Shown: positions 48,460 to 59,519 of the stretch, in pieces
How positions within the stretch are numbered: the stretch's first letter is position 1
Layout of the letters: every line of letters begins with the position of its first letter
Assembly: GCF_016545825.1 (NCBI RefSeq)
Contig: NC_052613.1
Location: forward strand, 5,146,001-5,210,000
DNA from: Eucalyptus grandis
Lineage: Eukaryota; Streptophyta; Magnoliopsida; Myrtales; Myrtaceae
Direction: 5' to 3'
Length of the DNA: 64,000 nucleotides
Position numbers and translations under genes: made by a program
The notes under the pieces: model-generated
Databases searched by the model: none
The model's input: the letters and a program-made list of their open reading frames with translations, nothing else
What the model was told of the DNA's origin: nothing

Positions 48460-49042
48460 AGAATAAGTACAGTAAAAGTGCCAAAATTGTGTACAGCGCT
48501 CACTTTAATGTCAAAATTTTTTGCCGACTCACTTAAGTGTTAAATCGGAGAAAAATGATCACTTTAGTGTCAATAGCAAGAAATTCTGGTCAAATTAATT
48601 ACATGTTATTTATAATTAAAATTATAATGTGACTTGGCATTTTAAAAAATCCAATCCACGTAGCATCTCCACATGGCATGCCTGGCATTGAAGTAATCGT
48701 TTTTTAATAACGATTGGCACTGAAGTGATCACTTTAAATAAAATTTGGCATTCAAATGATCACTTTCAATAAAATTTGGCACTTAAGTTATCACTATTTA
48801 CAACTTTTGGACGATGTTGTTTAGGGTTATATGCAAAATAAACATGCTAGTGGGCCACTTAGGACTGAGAAATTGATAAAATATAGTCATGTCGGATTTC
48901 CAACAATCCGGAACCGGAGTTGGCACTTAAATGATCTTTTTAAAAAAAAAAAAAATAGCACTTAAGTGATCCCAAAAAAAAAAAAATTGACACTAAAAAG
49001 AGCACCATACATAACTTGTAACACTTCTAGTGTATTTACCCT
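48460..49042. mobile_element. MULE-type MITE, 583 bp
   Basis: Terminal inverted repeats begin AGaaTAAGTACaGTAaAAGTG and, from the right end, AGGGTAAATACACTAGAAGTG. Flanking nine-base duplications are tgttgtttc (48,451-48,459) and cgttgtttc (49,043-49,051), 8 of 9 matching. Inside are repeats of cacttaagt and gatcacttt. Related to the element at 31,180-32,154. No coding capacity. Confidence 0.75.
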
Positions 49043-49284
49043 CGTTGTTTCTCTTCCTTTTGTTAATGATGTGTATGTTTGTAATTTGGGCCAAGCATTG
49101 TTCAAACTTGCATTGTTACAATTTGCCAATACGAATAAAATACCTAGAATCATCTTATTATTAAGAACAAATTGAAATCAAACTATTGATATTTCAGAAT
49201 CGCTTGCACTGATCATGAGATTCGTGATTTTTTTTTCAATAAGCCTCTCAAATAAATCTGTGACACTTGTAAATGTGACTAGTT

Positions 49285-49309
49285 GAGAGAGAGAGAGAGA
49301 GAGAGAGAG
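49285..49309. repeat. (GA)12 microsatellite
   Basis: A clean 25-base GA run in copy 1 of the 840 bp tandem unit, absent from copy 2. Confidence 0.9.
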
Positions 49310-50339
49310 TTTAGTGTCTATAATGTGTTTGATGAAATTCCTAAATCAACAACGTGCTTCGCTATTGATTGTTTGTTCATAGCATGTGTGCTTGGTTCTT
49401 GTGGATGAATGATATGTATTCATAATCCACATGGTATCGCTGCTTTATTTTAGTTTGGATTATTTTTCCATAGATCAAGCTTGCTTTGTTTTTGTTAAGC
49501 CATTTTTCTGGGTTTGGAAGGTGGATTTTGAGATGATGGTTAGTATAGGGAGACAATATTACTTTGACTCTATCTTGGGGTTAACTGGACTCTGTGGTTT
49601 AGAGAAGATGACTAGAGCTGGAAAATGAAATTTGTTATCACTTTGTTGTCACTGCCCATAAAGTATTCGCAGAAATTTCTCAAAGGAATTTGACTTGAAA
49701 GTTTGAAAATTTCAGCATATATGGTTCAAGTCAATTGTGTAAATTCGAATGTTCATTAAGCCTCCCTAATTTAGCACCTAGAATATTTGATACTTTGCAC
49801 TGTCCAAGATATTGGTTAGTTTGGGTCCAAATACTTGGTCGTCTTATGCATGTAACCGTGTATTTGTATGAAGAGCAATCTACCGTGCGGTTTTGTTTAT
49901 AAGTAAGTTTACAATCCAAAACCCGTCTATATTTAACCCAAAACCAGGCCAAACCCGTTTCACGATTTGTATTTGGCATGGGCCAAACTTTCACCATCGC
50001 CTTCACGACCTTATTCATAGCCCTATTGATATTTCAGAATGACTTGCATTGGTTGTCATATTTGTGATTTTTGTTCAATTAAGCCCTCTCAACAAAGTTT
50101 AGCACCTATAATGTGTTTGATGAAATTCCTAAGCCAGCAACGTGTTTGGTTGTTGATTGTTTGTTCATAGCATGTGTGCTTGGTTGTTGTTGATGATCGA
50201 TATGTATTATTGTTCATTGTTGCTTTATTTTAGTTTGGATTATTTCTTATTCAACCATGAGAATTCCACGGATCAATCTTGCTTTGTTTTTTAAGCCATT
50301 TTTCTGGGTTTGGAAGGTGGGTTCTGAGATGATGGCTAG

Positions 50340-53118
50340 TGTCGCGACCAAATTTTCGGATGAACTACCTAGGGTTTGGCTAATGGATTGTTAAGCCTAG
50401 ACTTAAGTCGGACTCTCCCAAGTCCATATCAACTCGCAACTTAGGTTCAAGTTTTTAACATGCAAATGATTTTCAATCAGGAGTCGCCACTAATCAATTT
50501 TCAGTAAATCGATTAGACACCTAAGTAAAATAATTGGAGGATTATCTTAATTCTACGAACCAGAAATTTTGGACACATGAACTTGATTATGTTAGATTTC
50601 TCTAACGCCTTTTCGATACATTTCTCTTTTAATTTCAAAAAAAATGTTTTGCAAGCAATTTGAATTGATTTTAATTTATTTCCCTAACATGTGAGGTTAT
50701 TATGCAGGAGCGCAAACCATCAATTTAACACTCAAGAAAGCAAATAAAAAAATGCAAGACTTACCTCATAGCCACGAAAGCATCTATGATGTTAAATCAA
50801 AATTCACATCGACAACTCTAGATATGATTTCTAATTAACACGTAATTTCTCAATTTTTGTTTTTCACTTGTTTAATGAGAATCAAGTCTTATGCAATGCA
50901 TGATATTAATCTAACATGAAATGATATGACATGGTAATATGACCTTAACTACATGACATAAATAAAATGCAGTATATCCCAAAGCATGAAATTGATTTAT
51001 CCTAAGATGATTTTTTTTTGTATTTTCCATGAATTTCGAAATTATAATAAATGCAATAATTAAATGTGTAATCTAAATTAGCTAAATGACCTAATTATAA
51101 TGACGGACAATTTCTAACTAAATGAACCTAGCAACAATCACTAGATGACGGGCATTTCATGAACCTAATCCTACATGACATGCGCATGATTTTTTTCTTT
51201 TTGTATTTTTTTATGAAATTTCGTAATTAAAATTGCTAAACATCAAAATCTAACTAAAGCGAGACATTATCTATTTTAAGTTAGGAATAGACCAATATGA
51301 ATCCTATCTTGATCTTGAAAATTATCTCATCATGCAATCCAATCCAAGAAATATTATCTAACCTAGATACCATTTAAAAAAAAAAAAAAATCTATCAAGC
51401 AACCTTATCTAGGAAAACAACCTTAGTCTACATGATATGCAAATGCAATTTTTTTGTATTTTCAGGATAAATAGAACAAATAAAAGATAAACATCAGATC
51501 ATCCATGGTCATCAAAAATGATATCCACCATTCGAATTGAAATTCAAACTTGATTATCTCGCTATAAAATCAATAAATTGATCTTAAGCCTTAAAGATCA
51601 AGATATCAATTTTACTCCCACGTGAATAATTATTCCATCTAAAGTCTTATAGATAGAATAAAAATTCATGCGGTTGCAAATTGGATTCTAAATCAGAGAA
51701 TTTCAATCATGCATTGGAAAATATTTCAAACAAAGAGATCAAATATCAAAAACTAAAACAAGATAAAATAATTCTACCAAATAAACTAATTCTAACAAAT
51801 CTACCTAATAAAATAAAATAGATCTATACCTAAATTTGAATTTTTCCAAAAATCCAATCGGTAGAATGGACCAACGATCGACGCGGCACAGAACGGTACG
51901 GCTCTAGGCAACGGTTGTAGCAGTATCTTGGTGTGGCTTGACAAAGCCGTGATGAGTTCGATGGACTACCATTCGGGACACCAAGAAATCTGTGGCGTCG
52001 AGTTGAACAGGAAGCAGCAACGTCGATGCAGCAAGATCGGCAAGCGTCACCGATGTTGGGCTGGGCCGTGATGGGCACGATTCAGGGCTGAAGAACCGGC
52101 GGACGCTTCTGCACCAGTGGATGAATGCTGGCGACGCTGTTCAGGCCACCTTAAAGCACGCCTGGACTGCTGGTAGAAGCTGGGCTGCGGCGGACCAATA
52201 ACGAAGCGCGTGGAGATCACCGATGTCGATGGAGCCTCTTATGAACTTCCGAAGGTAAAAGGCACCGAGAAGGAGCTGCAGGCACGCGTGGGGATCACTG
52301 ATATCGATGGAGCCTTGTTTGAACTTCCGAAGGTAAAAAGGCAGAGCTTTGTTCATCAATTTCCCTCACGATCCGCTTTTCCTCTCAATTCTCCCGTGTG
52401 TTTCTCTCTCATCTCTACGTGGGCTTTGGAATTGTGGATTCGTCGGCCTCCAAGTAGTGATGGTCAGATCATGGAATAATCCATGTGACCATCCATGATC
52501 ATGAGGGGTTGTGGGTTGTAAAAATAATATAGGGGAGTACGTGATTTGCTCGAAGACAAAAAAGGGCAGAGGCGTGAACGTGATGAGCGGAGGAGAGAAA
52601 TATTGTAAAAAATCTGAATTGACGCCCTGCTTCTCTCACGCTTTCTTCTCTTTATTCTGTCAAGAGCTCTCTCAAAATTGTGGTCATGTATTCAATGTGT
52701 AGCCCTCCCAAAACCCTACGTGTTTTAATCTATTTATAGGTCATGGATTAGGGTTTTAATCAATATCCATGAATTTTTTTTTTCAAAACGCAATATTTAT
52801 TTTTTTCCAAACGCAATATTTGCTTTTAAATCGAAATCTCACAAAGATAAATCCGTAAAATCTCCCCGAGGATACGGGCTTGGGTTGATTTACTCCCTTC
52901 GTGGGCTTAGTCCAGCCCGCTAAGTTAAAGCTCAGAACAGCTAATTCCAATCCATCTGCCACCGGTCCAATAAATAATATATAAAAAATATAAATTAAAA
53001 AATAAATGCAACTAATTCTATATGCTATGCAATTAATATTTTTTTCAGGAATAAAATTAACCCCTAATTTTTTATGCAATAAATAAATGACTAGATTGCC
53101 AAAATTTATGTGTCAACA
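50340..53118 (-). mobile_element. Solo LTR, 2.8 kb, inverted relative of the 10.3 kb solo LTR
   Basis: On the minus strand it starts TGTTGACACATAAATTTTGGC and ends GGTCGCGACA, the same termini as 10,255-13,419. Flanking bases gctag and gttag replace a single gttag in the uninterrupted tandem copy (near 49,541), so the insertion is exact. A TATA box (tataaata, 52,738-52,731) lies about 380 bases in. The GC-richer middle (51,830-52,480) differs from the other copy and holds a 78 bp tandem repeat (offset from 52,216 to 52,294). Confidence 0.75.
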
Positions 53119-53585
53119 GTTAGTATAGGAAGACAATGTTGCTTTTTGACTATGTCTTGGGTTAATTTGACTTTGCAGTTCAGAGAAGATGACTAGAGCT
53201 AGAAAACAAAATTTGTTTCAACTTAGTGTTCATGAAAATTTTTCAAAGGAATTTGACTTGAAAGTTTGAAAACTTCAGCATATATAGTTCAAGTCAGTTG
53301 TGTAAATTAGAATGTTCATAAAGCCTTCCTTTTCCAGCATTTAGAATATATTTGATGTTTTGCACTATCCAAGATACTGGTTAGGTTGAGTCCAAATAGT
53401 TGCTCTTCTTATGCATGCAACCATATATGTATGAAGAGCAATGTATGGTGTGGTTTTGTTTATCAGTAAGTTTACAATCCAAAACCCATTTATATTTTAC
53501 CCAAAACCAGCCCAAACCCATTCATGATTTATATATAGCATGGGCCAAACTTTCACTGTTGCCTTCACGGCCCTATTCATAGCCC

Positions 53586-54384
53586 AATACTCGAACTCCC
53601 TCACTAACTCGACAAGTTGGTTCATGGAGCTGCTCGTTCTCATTCTTCAAAAGCAATAATTTAAGGAGAACAATGCTAAGGAAAATTAATCCCGGGTTTG
53701 GTCGGGTATGGATCTTTTTTGGGTTGGGTTAGGTATGAGTCAAGAAATTTACATGGTCAAAATGAATTGGAGAAGTCAATTTGAGTTTGACCAATTATGA
53801 CCTAATCCAAATATTTATTCATCATATATAAATAAAAACAAATAAAGATATGAAAAGGATTTTAAGAACAATCTCTTCTTCTTACGAGCCTTTTTTCACG
53901 AGACAATTGTTTCCCATGTATTCCATCTTCAAATTGTTTCATATTCACAATTTTGTGACATTTAGAGTTTGTTATCATTTATTTTTTTTTTACTTGTTCT
54001 TTCTGCAAGTGTTGCGGTTTGGACGATGACTTTCTACAAATGTTAGACATTTGAAACCCTTGCAATTTATAGGTCTTCATGTGCATATTCACATATCATT
54101 TTTTTCATAAATTTTCAAACTTTTAATAAAATTTTATACTCCAACGGAGAAAATAAAAAGATAATTACTTAAACCCCATTTGTGTAGTCCAATTATTCGA
54201 GTCAAACATGTATCCAATGTCCATGTTCATTCAACGCGATAATAATGACAAATTTACTATTTGCATAATTTGAAAGATCTTGTCGTAATAATTACAAAGA
54301 GCACGTTTAAATGAGTATTGTATAAAGTTACAATTTCAACTGCGATACCATGCATAGACAACGGACGTAATTAGCGCAATCTGG
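53586..54384. other. AT-rich intergenic DNA
   Basis: No recognisable gene, terminal repeat or RNA. ORFs are short and of random character. Confidence 0.4.
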
Positions 54385-54559
54385 TGTTTGGACTCTCAAA
54401 GCAATCCTTCATTTTTTTCATCATACAAATCTAATCTTCAAAAGCAAATCCCATGATCCCCTAAATGATCCTTCATGGGCATAGCAAGCAAAACATATTA
54501 TTATTAAAAAGCTTTAAAAGAAAAAAAGAAAAAATAATAATAAAGATACCAGAGAATGA

Positions 54560-54900
54560 CGGATGACCATAATGACCCGACCCGGTCCCCGGTTGAGGCA
54601 GTTGAAACTGGTCATCATCACCCGCGCCTTCCTCCTCGTCACCGCGAATCTCTGTCCGTACCGACTTCCTGGCCCACTCTCGACAATTAACACCCTCCAC
54701 GACGTGCGCTTCCATGCGTCACCCCCCCCCTCGCCGCCTTGCTCGCCGAGCCAGTGGGACAATCCTCGCCGTGCATGCCCTCCACGCCCTCCAAGCGCAA
54801 GTCGCGCAGGACCTCCCCGCACCCGGCCCCCGCGAGGGCAGGCATGTAAATTCCGCGCGATGCCATCGGACCGAAGAAGCTGAACACCTTGCACACTGCT
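54560..54900 (-). other. GC-rich block with coding-like but unrecognised minus-strand frames
   Basis: Minus-strand frames show IYMPALAGAGCGEV and LEGVEGMHGED, then a shift near the eight-C run at 54,721. The piece looks like the start of a GC-rich coding exon but carries no domain I can name. It may be a captured gene fragment. High GC keeps all frames open, so confidence is low. Confidence 0.3.
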
Positions 54901-54957
54901 GAGCTTTTCTGAAAAAAAAAAAAAAAAAAAAAACAAACAAACAAACTGCTGAGCTTT
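54895..54957. repeat. Poly(A) microinsert between 13-base direct repeats
   Basis: actgctgagcttt occurs at 54,895-54,907 and again at 54,945-54,957. Between lie a run of A and then caaacaaacaa. Exact 13-base duplications around a poly(A) tail are the mark of L1-type retroposition, here with almost nothing but tail inserted. Confidence 0.6.
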
Positions 54958-54988
54958 AGGTGTCCCAACAAGAAAGCGTGCACTTTAA

Positions 54989-55684
54989 GGGTGTGAATAG
55001 TAACGTTTCTCGTTTTTTTGTTCCAGGGAACGAAACAAAAAAGTGTTTCTGTTCCGGGAACAATTTTGAACAAAAGAACGCGTTTGGTAACGTTTGGTCC
55101 TAATAAAAAATGAATAGAAACACGTTTGGTAAATTTTATTCTTTTTTTGTTTCTTTTAATTTTTTAAACATTTTTATTTTATTTTTCATTTTTTCCTTTC
55201 TTTTTATTTTTTCTTTTTCGGCTGGTCAATGGCCTGCGCGACCGGCCGACGGGGCGCCTCGCCCGGCCACGGCGAGGCTCGCCGCGCCTCCTGGCGAGGC
55301 CGAGCCTTGCCGTGGTTGGGCGAGGCTCGGCCGCCTTGGCCGGGCGAGCTCGGCCGCCGCGTGAGCGAGGCTCGTGAGGTCGCCGACCCTCGATGGCGTT
55401 GCCGCCCTCGACGGCTTGTCGCCGCCATGGTCGAGGCAACCGGCGAAAGAAAAAAGAAGAAAAAAAGAAGAAGAAAAGAAGAAGAGAAGAAGAAGAGAGA
55501 GAAGAAACGTTTCTTCATTTTTTTTGTTTTCGAACAAGAAACAACAATTTGTTGTTTCTTTTTTTGTTCTTATTTTGTTCTAAACAAAAAAAAAAAGAAC
55601 GTAAACGCAACCAAACGCGTTTAATTCTTTTTTGTTAAACAAAATCCGTACATGAAAGTGTTCGAAACGTTTCCATGCACGCCC
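54989..55684. mobile_element. PIF/Harbinger-like MITE, 696 bp, with GC-rich core
   Basis: Termini GGGTGTGAATAGTAACGTTTC (left) and, from the right, GGGCGTGCATGGAAACGTTTC are imperfect inverted repeats. They are flanked by taa at 54,986-54,988 and 55,685-55,687, the three-base TAA duplication of Harbinger/Tourist elements. The core 55,213-55,440 is very GC-rich, with repeated ggcgaggctcg words. ORFs there are open in many frames by composition and are not claimed as genes. Confidence 0.7.
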
Positions 55685-55935
55685 TAAAGCACCGGGCCAT
55701 CGTTCCCTGCGCTCGATCCCAGCTTGAACCCACTGCGACCGCCACACGTTGAGCCGCAGTTGGGCTGTCCCTCGAGAGCGCGCGCGAATATGGCCATCGC
55801 ACGGCGGAGCTCCCCGGGCTTACCGTGAGCGTGGGGGCAGCTTAGGACCGCTCCTTTATTTATGATTTTTTTGAAAAATTTCAGCAGTTTTTTTTTTTTG
55901 CCCTACCAGCTTCATTGAGAGGGAGAGAGAGAGGG

Positions 55936-56908
55936 GGGGGGGCGGTTGTTCTGCAGCTAGACCATCTTGATCTTTGGTTGTTGGTTGTGGCTTGTGTCAG
56001 GAATGCTAGGCGGTGCGTTCCGGGGCAGCGCATTGGGCAGGTAAATTGCAGATTTGACTTGGCCTCCCGCCTCGCGGTTCCATTGCTGGAAGTGTGGTTT
56101 CCAGGTTCGCGTTCGGCTTCTGAGTTGGATTCGGAGTTTCGTTCGATTGATTTTGGTCGTCGCCGGTGCGTGGGTTGACTTGGTTTTGCTGGGTTGCGCT
56201 CTTCTCAGCCCCATTTGGTGTCACTTGTCTGCTTCTTGTTTCTAAATCACTTTAATGTTCGCAGAGAGCTGACAGGACGGACTGCATTCGTTGATTGGTC
56301 TCGGTGTTTGAATTTGAAATGAGAAACTGTGCTTGTAAGAGGTGAACTTGTTTTAGGTTCAGTTGATATAGACTAATTGATGGCGTGGAGGTTACAAAAA
56401 AAAAACTGGCCTTTCTGCAAAAGAATCGATGATCCTGGAAGGACGCAACGAGAAGATTAGGTTGCCATTATACGGATCCATTTTACAAGGGGAAGAGAGT
56501 CAAGAAGGAATTGGTGGTAGTCATGGTGATGGGTGAAGATCAGGTATGCTGCCATCTTTTACCGTTGTATTGTCGGGTGTCTGTGCAATATGAGGCCGCC
56601 CAGTGAAATCAACAAAGCAGTAATGAGCAAAGCTTCTGGTCAGGACTTGGGATTTTTTAAGTGGTCAAGCAGGAGTCGGGAGTGTATTGCTGACAGTCCT
56701 AGTAGGTCTCCCTGTTTCGCACGCTTGTTTAAATTTCAACACCATTATTTTAGATGAGTAATTTGGTTTGTTCTGGTCATCTTGTTCTGTGATGAGCAAA
56801 AACTTCAACTATTCCAGCTGGAACCTCTCCTTTATCAACGCCTGAGCTGTTTTACTTCGGACTCTGCATGAGCTGAGGTTCAGGTTATGGCTGCATCAGT
56901 TCCGTTCC
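55936..56908. other. Mixed-composition DNA, no recognised gene
   Basis: Contains acceptor-like tgttcgcag at 56,257-56,265 and a donor-like atcag/gtatg near 56,540, so transcribed exon remains are possible. The frames between do not resemble a known protein. Confidence 0.3.
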
Positions 56909-57362
56909 TCGCTTGACTATTTGCAGGTCTCCTCGCTCTTGCCTCGGAGATTGGAGTCACGTTGCCGCCCGATTTAGGAGCTGGATTCACACTGGACTTA
57001 GCAGGGATGGAGAGCCGTCTGTGTGGGCTTCCCAAATTCCTCCTTTCCCAGAGAGACCAGAATGGCCATGCTTTTTACTCACTGAGGGTGAGAGTCTCAT
57101 CCTAAACACAGCGCGATTGCACCGACATCACTAGGCAGTTTACATAGATGGAGCGCACTTCTAATTCAGCTATAGTAGTAAAATGCCTTAATTAGCACTA
57201 CATGAACCAGTCAAGATTTCTAACAAACACAAGAGAGTTGATGATCAAGTATCAAGTAAGTCTACAAACCGACTCATTAAATGCTTAACCAGTACATATG
57301 CAACTTAAACGCCCAGAAAAATCACGAGACAGGTCCTCAGGCAAGATTAAATTGTAACAATA
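56909..57362 (-). pseudogene. Truncated copy of the first gene's 5' part (left piece)
   Basis: From ctcgcttgactatttg... this matches 3,310-3,780: part of coding exon 1, the UTR acceptor and UTR intron. The ATG is kept (minus strand near 57,066), but the frame differs after about seven residues and stops at codon 24. It ends abruptly at about 56,909 and is cut on the other side by the Copia element. Confidence 0.8.
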
Positions 57363-58160
57363 TGTTGGAATTTTGTTTGTTAAAACAAAATGAGTGCCTT
57401 TTACTTTGTCCCACATAGAAAAGATGGGAGCAAGTGGGTCAGTTTAAAAATGTGGGTTTTTCCTTTTGTAGTTAAATGAATGATTGGGTGGGGCTAGACC
57501 CCACCATACCCACGTGCGGGTGCGCGATCAATCCCTTGCTATTTATTTCAATTGTATTTTATTTTATTTTTAATTCAAAGGTTGCCTTTTAATTTGAGAA
57601 TTTTCGGAAATGAAATATGAAATGAAAATTCGAAATTCTATTTAAAAAAATATTATTCCGAATTTTATTTGTGTCTTTTCAAGACAACCTTTGAAAAAAT
57701 TACTTATTCGGTTTTGCAACATTTTCCGAAAGGTTGCAATTGTTCGGTTTTTGACTTCTTCCGAAAAGTCGCGGTTGTTTATACGAACAATTTTCTAAAT
57801 GTCGTGTTTGTTCATTATTTGGCAGTTTTTCACGAATAGTTACAAGACTGTTTCATATATATATACTTGTCAATTTTCGGAAGAAGTGTGGTGGTCATTT
57901 TTCGAGTCTTCTTTCTGAAAAACTGCAGCCAACTTTTCGATTGTTTTCCTTAGAGAGACCCTGGAGAAATACTAGAATTGCTATCTAGTATTCTCATCCG
58001 AGACTTTGTTGTATCCTGGAGGATTTTTGCCGGTGACCATTAGCAACATTGTGGGGCAAATAAATCCTTAAAGAAAGTGATATCACGCCTCAAAGTCCGA
58101 GTTGTTTTACTCGATCCGATTTCATTGTTCAACCCATTTCGAAGTCATATTTTTCCAACA
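57363..58160 (+). repeat. 5' LTR of the young Copia element
   Basis: 798 bases, starting tgttggaatt and ending ttttccaaca. A TATA-like catatatatatac lies near 57,856. Compared with the 3' LTR it lacks 57 bases near 57,522 (after gtgcgcga). Confidence 0.9.
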
Positions 58161-58182
58161 ATTTTAAGGATTTATTTTTTTG
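58161..58182 (+). promoter_or_regulatory. Unusual primer-binding region, self-complementary to U5
   Basis: Directly after the 5' LTR no tRNA-Met-type PBS is present. Instead bases 58,163-58,177 are an exact 15-base complement of U5 bases 58,058-58,072 in the same LTR. This position is where the minus-strand primer should pair. Self-priming or a hairpin is inference; a divergent tRNA primer remains possible. The gag ATG follows after only about 27 bases of leader. Confidence 0.4.
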
Positions 58183-58187
58183 CTACA

Positions 58188-59519
58188 ATGGAGTCGGAGA
58201 CAATCAAAGTTATGAATCAAGATATGGTCAAACTAGACCGGTTCGATGGGAACAATTTTGCTCGCTGGAGGGACAAGATGATGTTCTTACTCACTGCTCT
58301 GAAGATCTCCTATATACTGGATCCTAACTTGGCGCCAATAGAAGATCCTAAGCCTACTTTTGATGGAGGACAGCCAAGTGCGGAAGCCATTGAGAGGGTT
58401 AATAAGGAAAAGAAGAAACGTGCGGAGGATGAATTACTTTGTCGAGGACACATTCTGAACACACTCTCCGATCGTCTGTACGACTTATTCACCGAAATGA
58501 AGTCGGCCAGAGAAATTTGGAATGCACTGGAATTCAAGTACAAAGCGGAGGAGCAAGGTACCAACAAATATCTAATCGCAAAGTATTTTGATTTCAAGTT
58601 TATTGATACTAAACCCTTGCTGGAACAAGTCCATGAATTGCAAGTGATTGTGAATAAGATTCGCGCTCTCAAGATTGTTATTCCAGAAGCTTTTCAAGTT
58701 GGAGCAATTATTGCGAAATTGCCTCCAAGTTGGAAAGACTATGGAAAAAGGCTGATTCACAAGTCGGAGGACTTTACTTTGCAGCAAATACAGAAACATC
58801 TTCGCATTGAGGAAGAGTCACGTTTACGTGATAATTCTGTTTTGTACAATTCCAAGGTGAATTTTGTGGATAAAAAAGGGAAACTCGGCCATAACTTCAA
58901 AGTAAAAAGCGGGGGGCATAAATTCAAGAGAACACAAAAGAAGCAAAAGGGTTGTTGTTTTGTTTGTGGCAAACAGGGACATTACGTCAAGGATTGCATT
59001 CATCGCAAGAGCATTTCAAAGGACAAGAACATTCCGGTGGTGAAAGCAGATGCAAATCTGGTTGAAGAAAATTATGTAGCCATGATTTCGAACATGTTAT
59101 CGAATATGGAAATTTCTGAAATCAATGATGCGATGGCTATGGTTTCTGAAATTAATTCTACCACTGTCCAATCCGGTTGGTGGATAGATTCTGGAGCAAC
59201 AGTTCATGTGTGCAAGGACAAGTACATGTTCAAGCAATTTGAAGAGATTGTTGACTCAAATGTTCAAGAGGTCCTGATGGCGAATAATGCTCTTGCAAAG
59301 GTTGCTGGAAAAGGCATGGTGGAGATAGACTTCACTTCTGGAAAGAAGATAACTCTTCTTAATGTGTTATTTATACCCGAAATTAGGAAGAACCTAGTTT
59401 CTATTGATTTACTTTGTAAGAGGGGGTTTCGGGTTTTGTTTGAATCCGACAAGGTTATCCTGTCGAAAATGGGCTGTTTGTTGGGAAGGGTTATGCCAAT
59501 GATGGCATGTATCAATTGA
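58188..59519 (+). pseudogene. Copia gag and protease, open for 443 codons then frameshifted
   Basis: The ATG at 58,188 (MESETIKVM) is preferred over an upstream in-frame ATG that lies within the LTR. Residues 1-200 form the UBN2-type gag (NNFARWRDKMMFLLTALK). The zinc knuckle at 58,956-58,997 is intact (CFVCGKQGHYVKDC). The aspartic protease active site is WWIDSGATVHVC near 59,178-59,213, D-S-G intact. The frame is lost near 59,480-59,500, and the stop at 59,517 truncates the polyprotein before integrase. Normal Copia elements make one uninterrupted polyprotein. Confidence 0.85.

Larger units (their letters stand above)
49183..53585 (+). repeat. Tandem duplication of an 840 bp unit, second copy interrupted
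   Basis: Copy 1 is 49,183-50,022 and copy 2 starts at 50,023 (ctattgatatttcagaat in both). Copy 2 ends at 53,585 (ttcatagccc) after removal of the solo LTR at 50,340-53,118. Both copies hold gtttgatgaaattcctaa, gggtttggaaggtgg and ccaaaacc...ggcatgggcc. Copy 1 alone has the GA microsatellite. The tttcag at the start of each could be an acceptor of a 3' NLR exon, which is only a guess. Confidence 0.8.
54385..55935 (+). repeat. Diverged copy of the 25.27-25.55 kb segment, split by later DNA
   Basis: The left end (54,385-54,465) matches 25,275-25,350, and the right end (55,790-55,935) matches 25,390-25,545. Between them lie a GC-rich block, a poly(A) microinsert and a Harbinger-like MITE that the other copy lacks. 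The shared text suggests another duplicated gene flank. Confidence 0.55.

Noticed and set aside
55110..55640. Several GC-rich and Lys-rich ORFs
   Set aside because: They lie within the Harbinger-like MITE and come from its GC-rich core and A-rich flanks.
58077..58187. Upstream in-frame start for gag
   Set aside because: It lies inside the 5' LTR (to 58,160), so it is also present in the 3' LTR and is not specific to gag.
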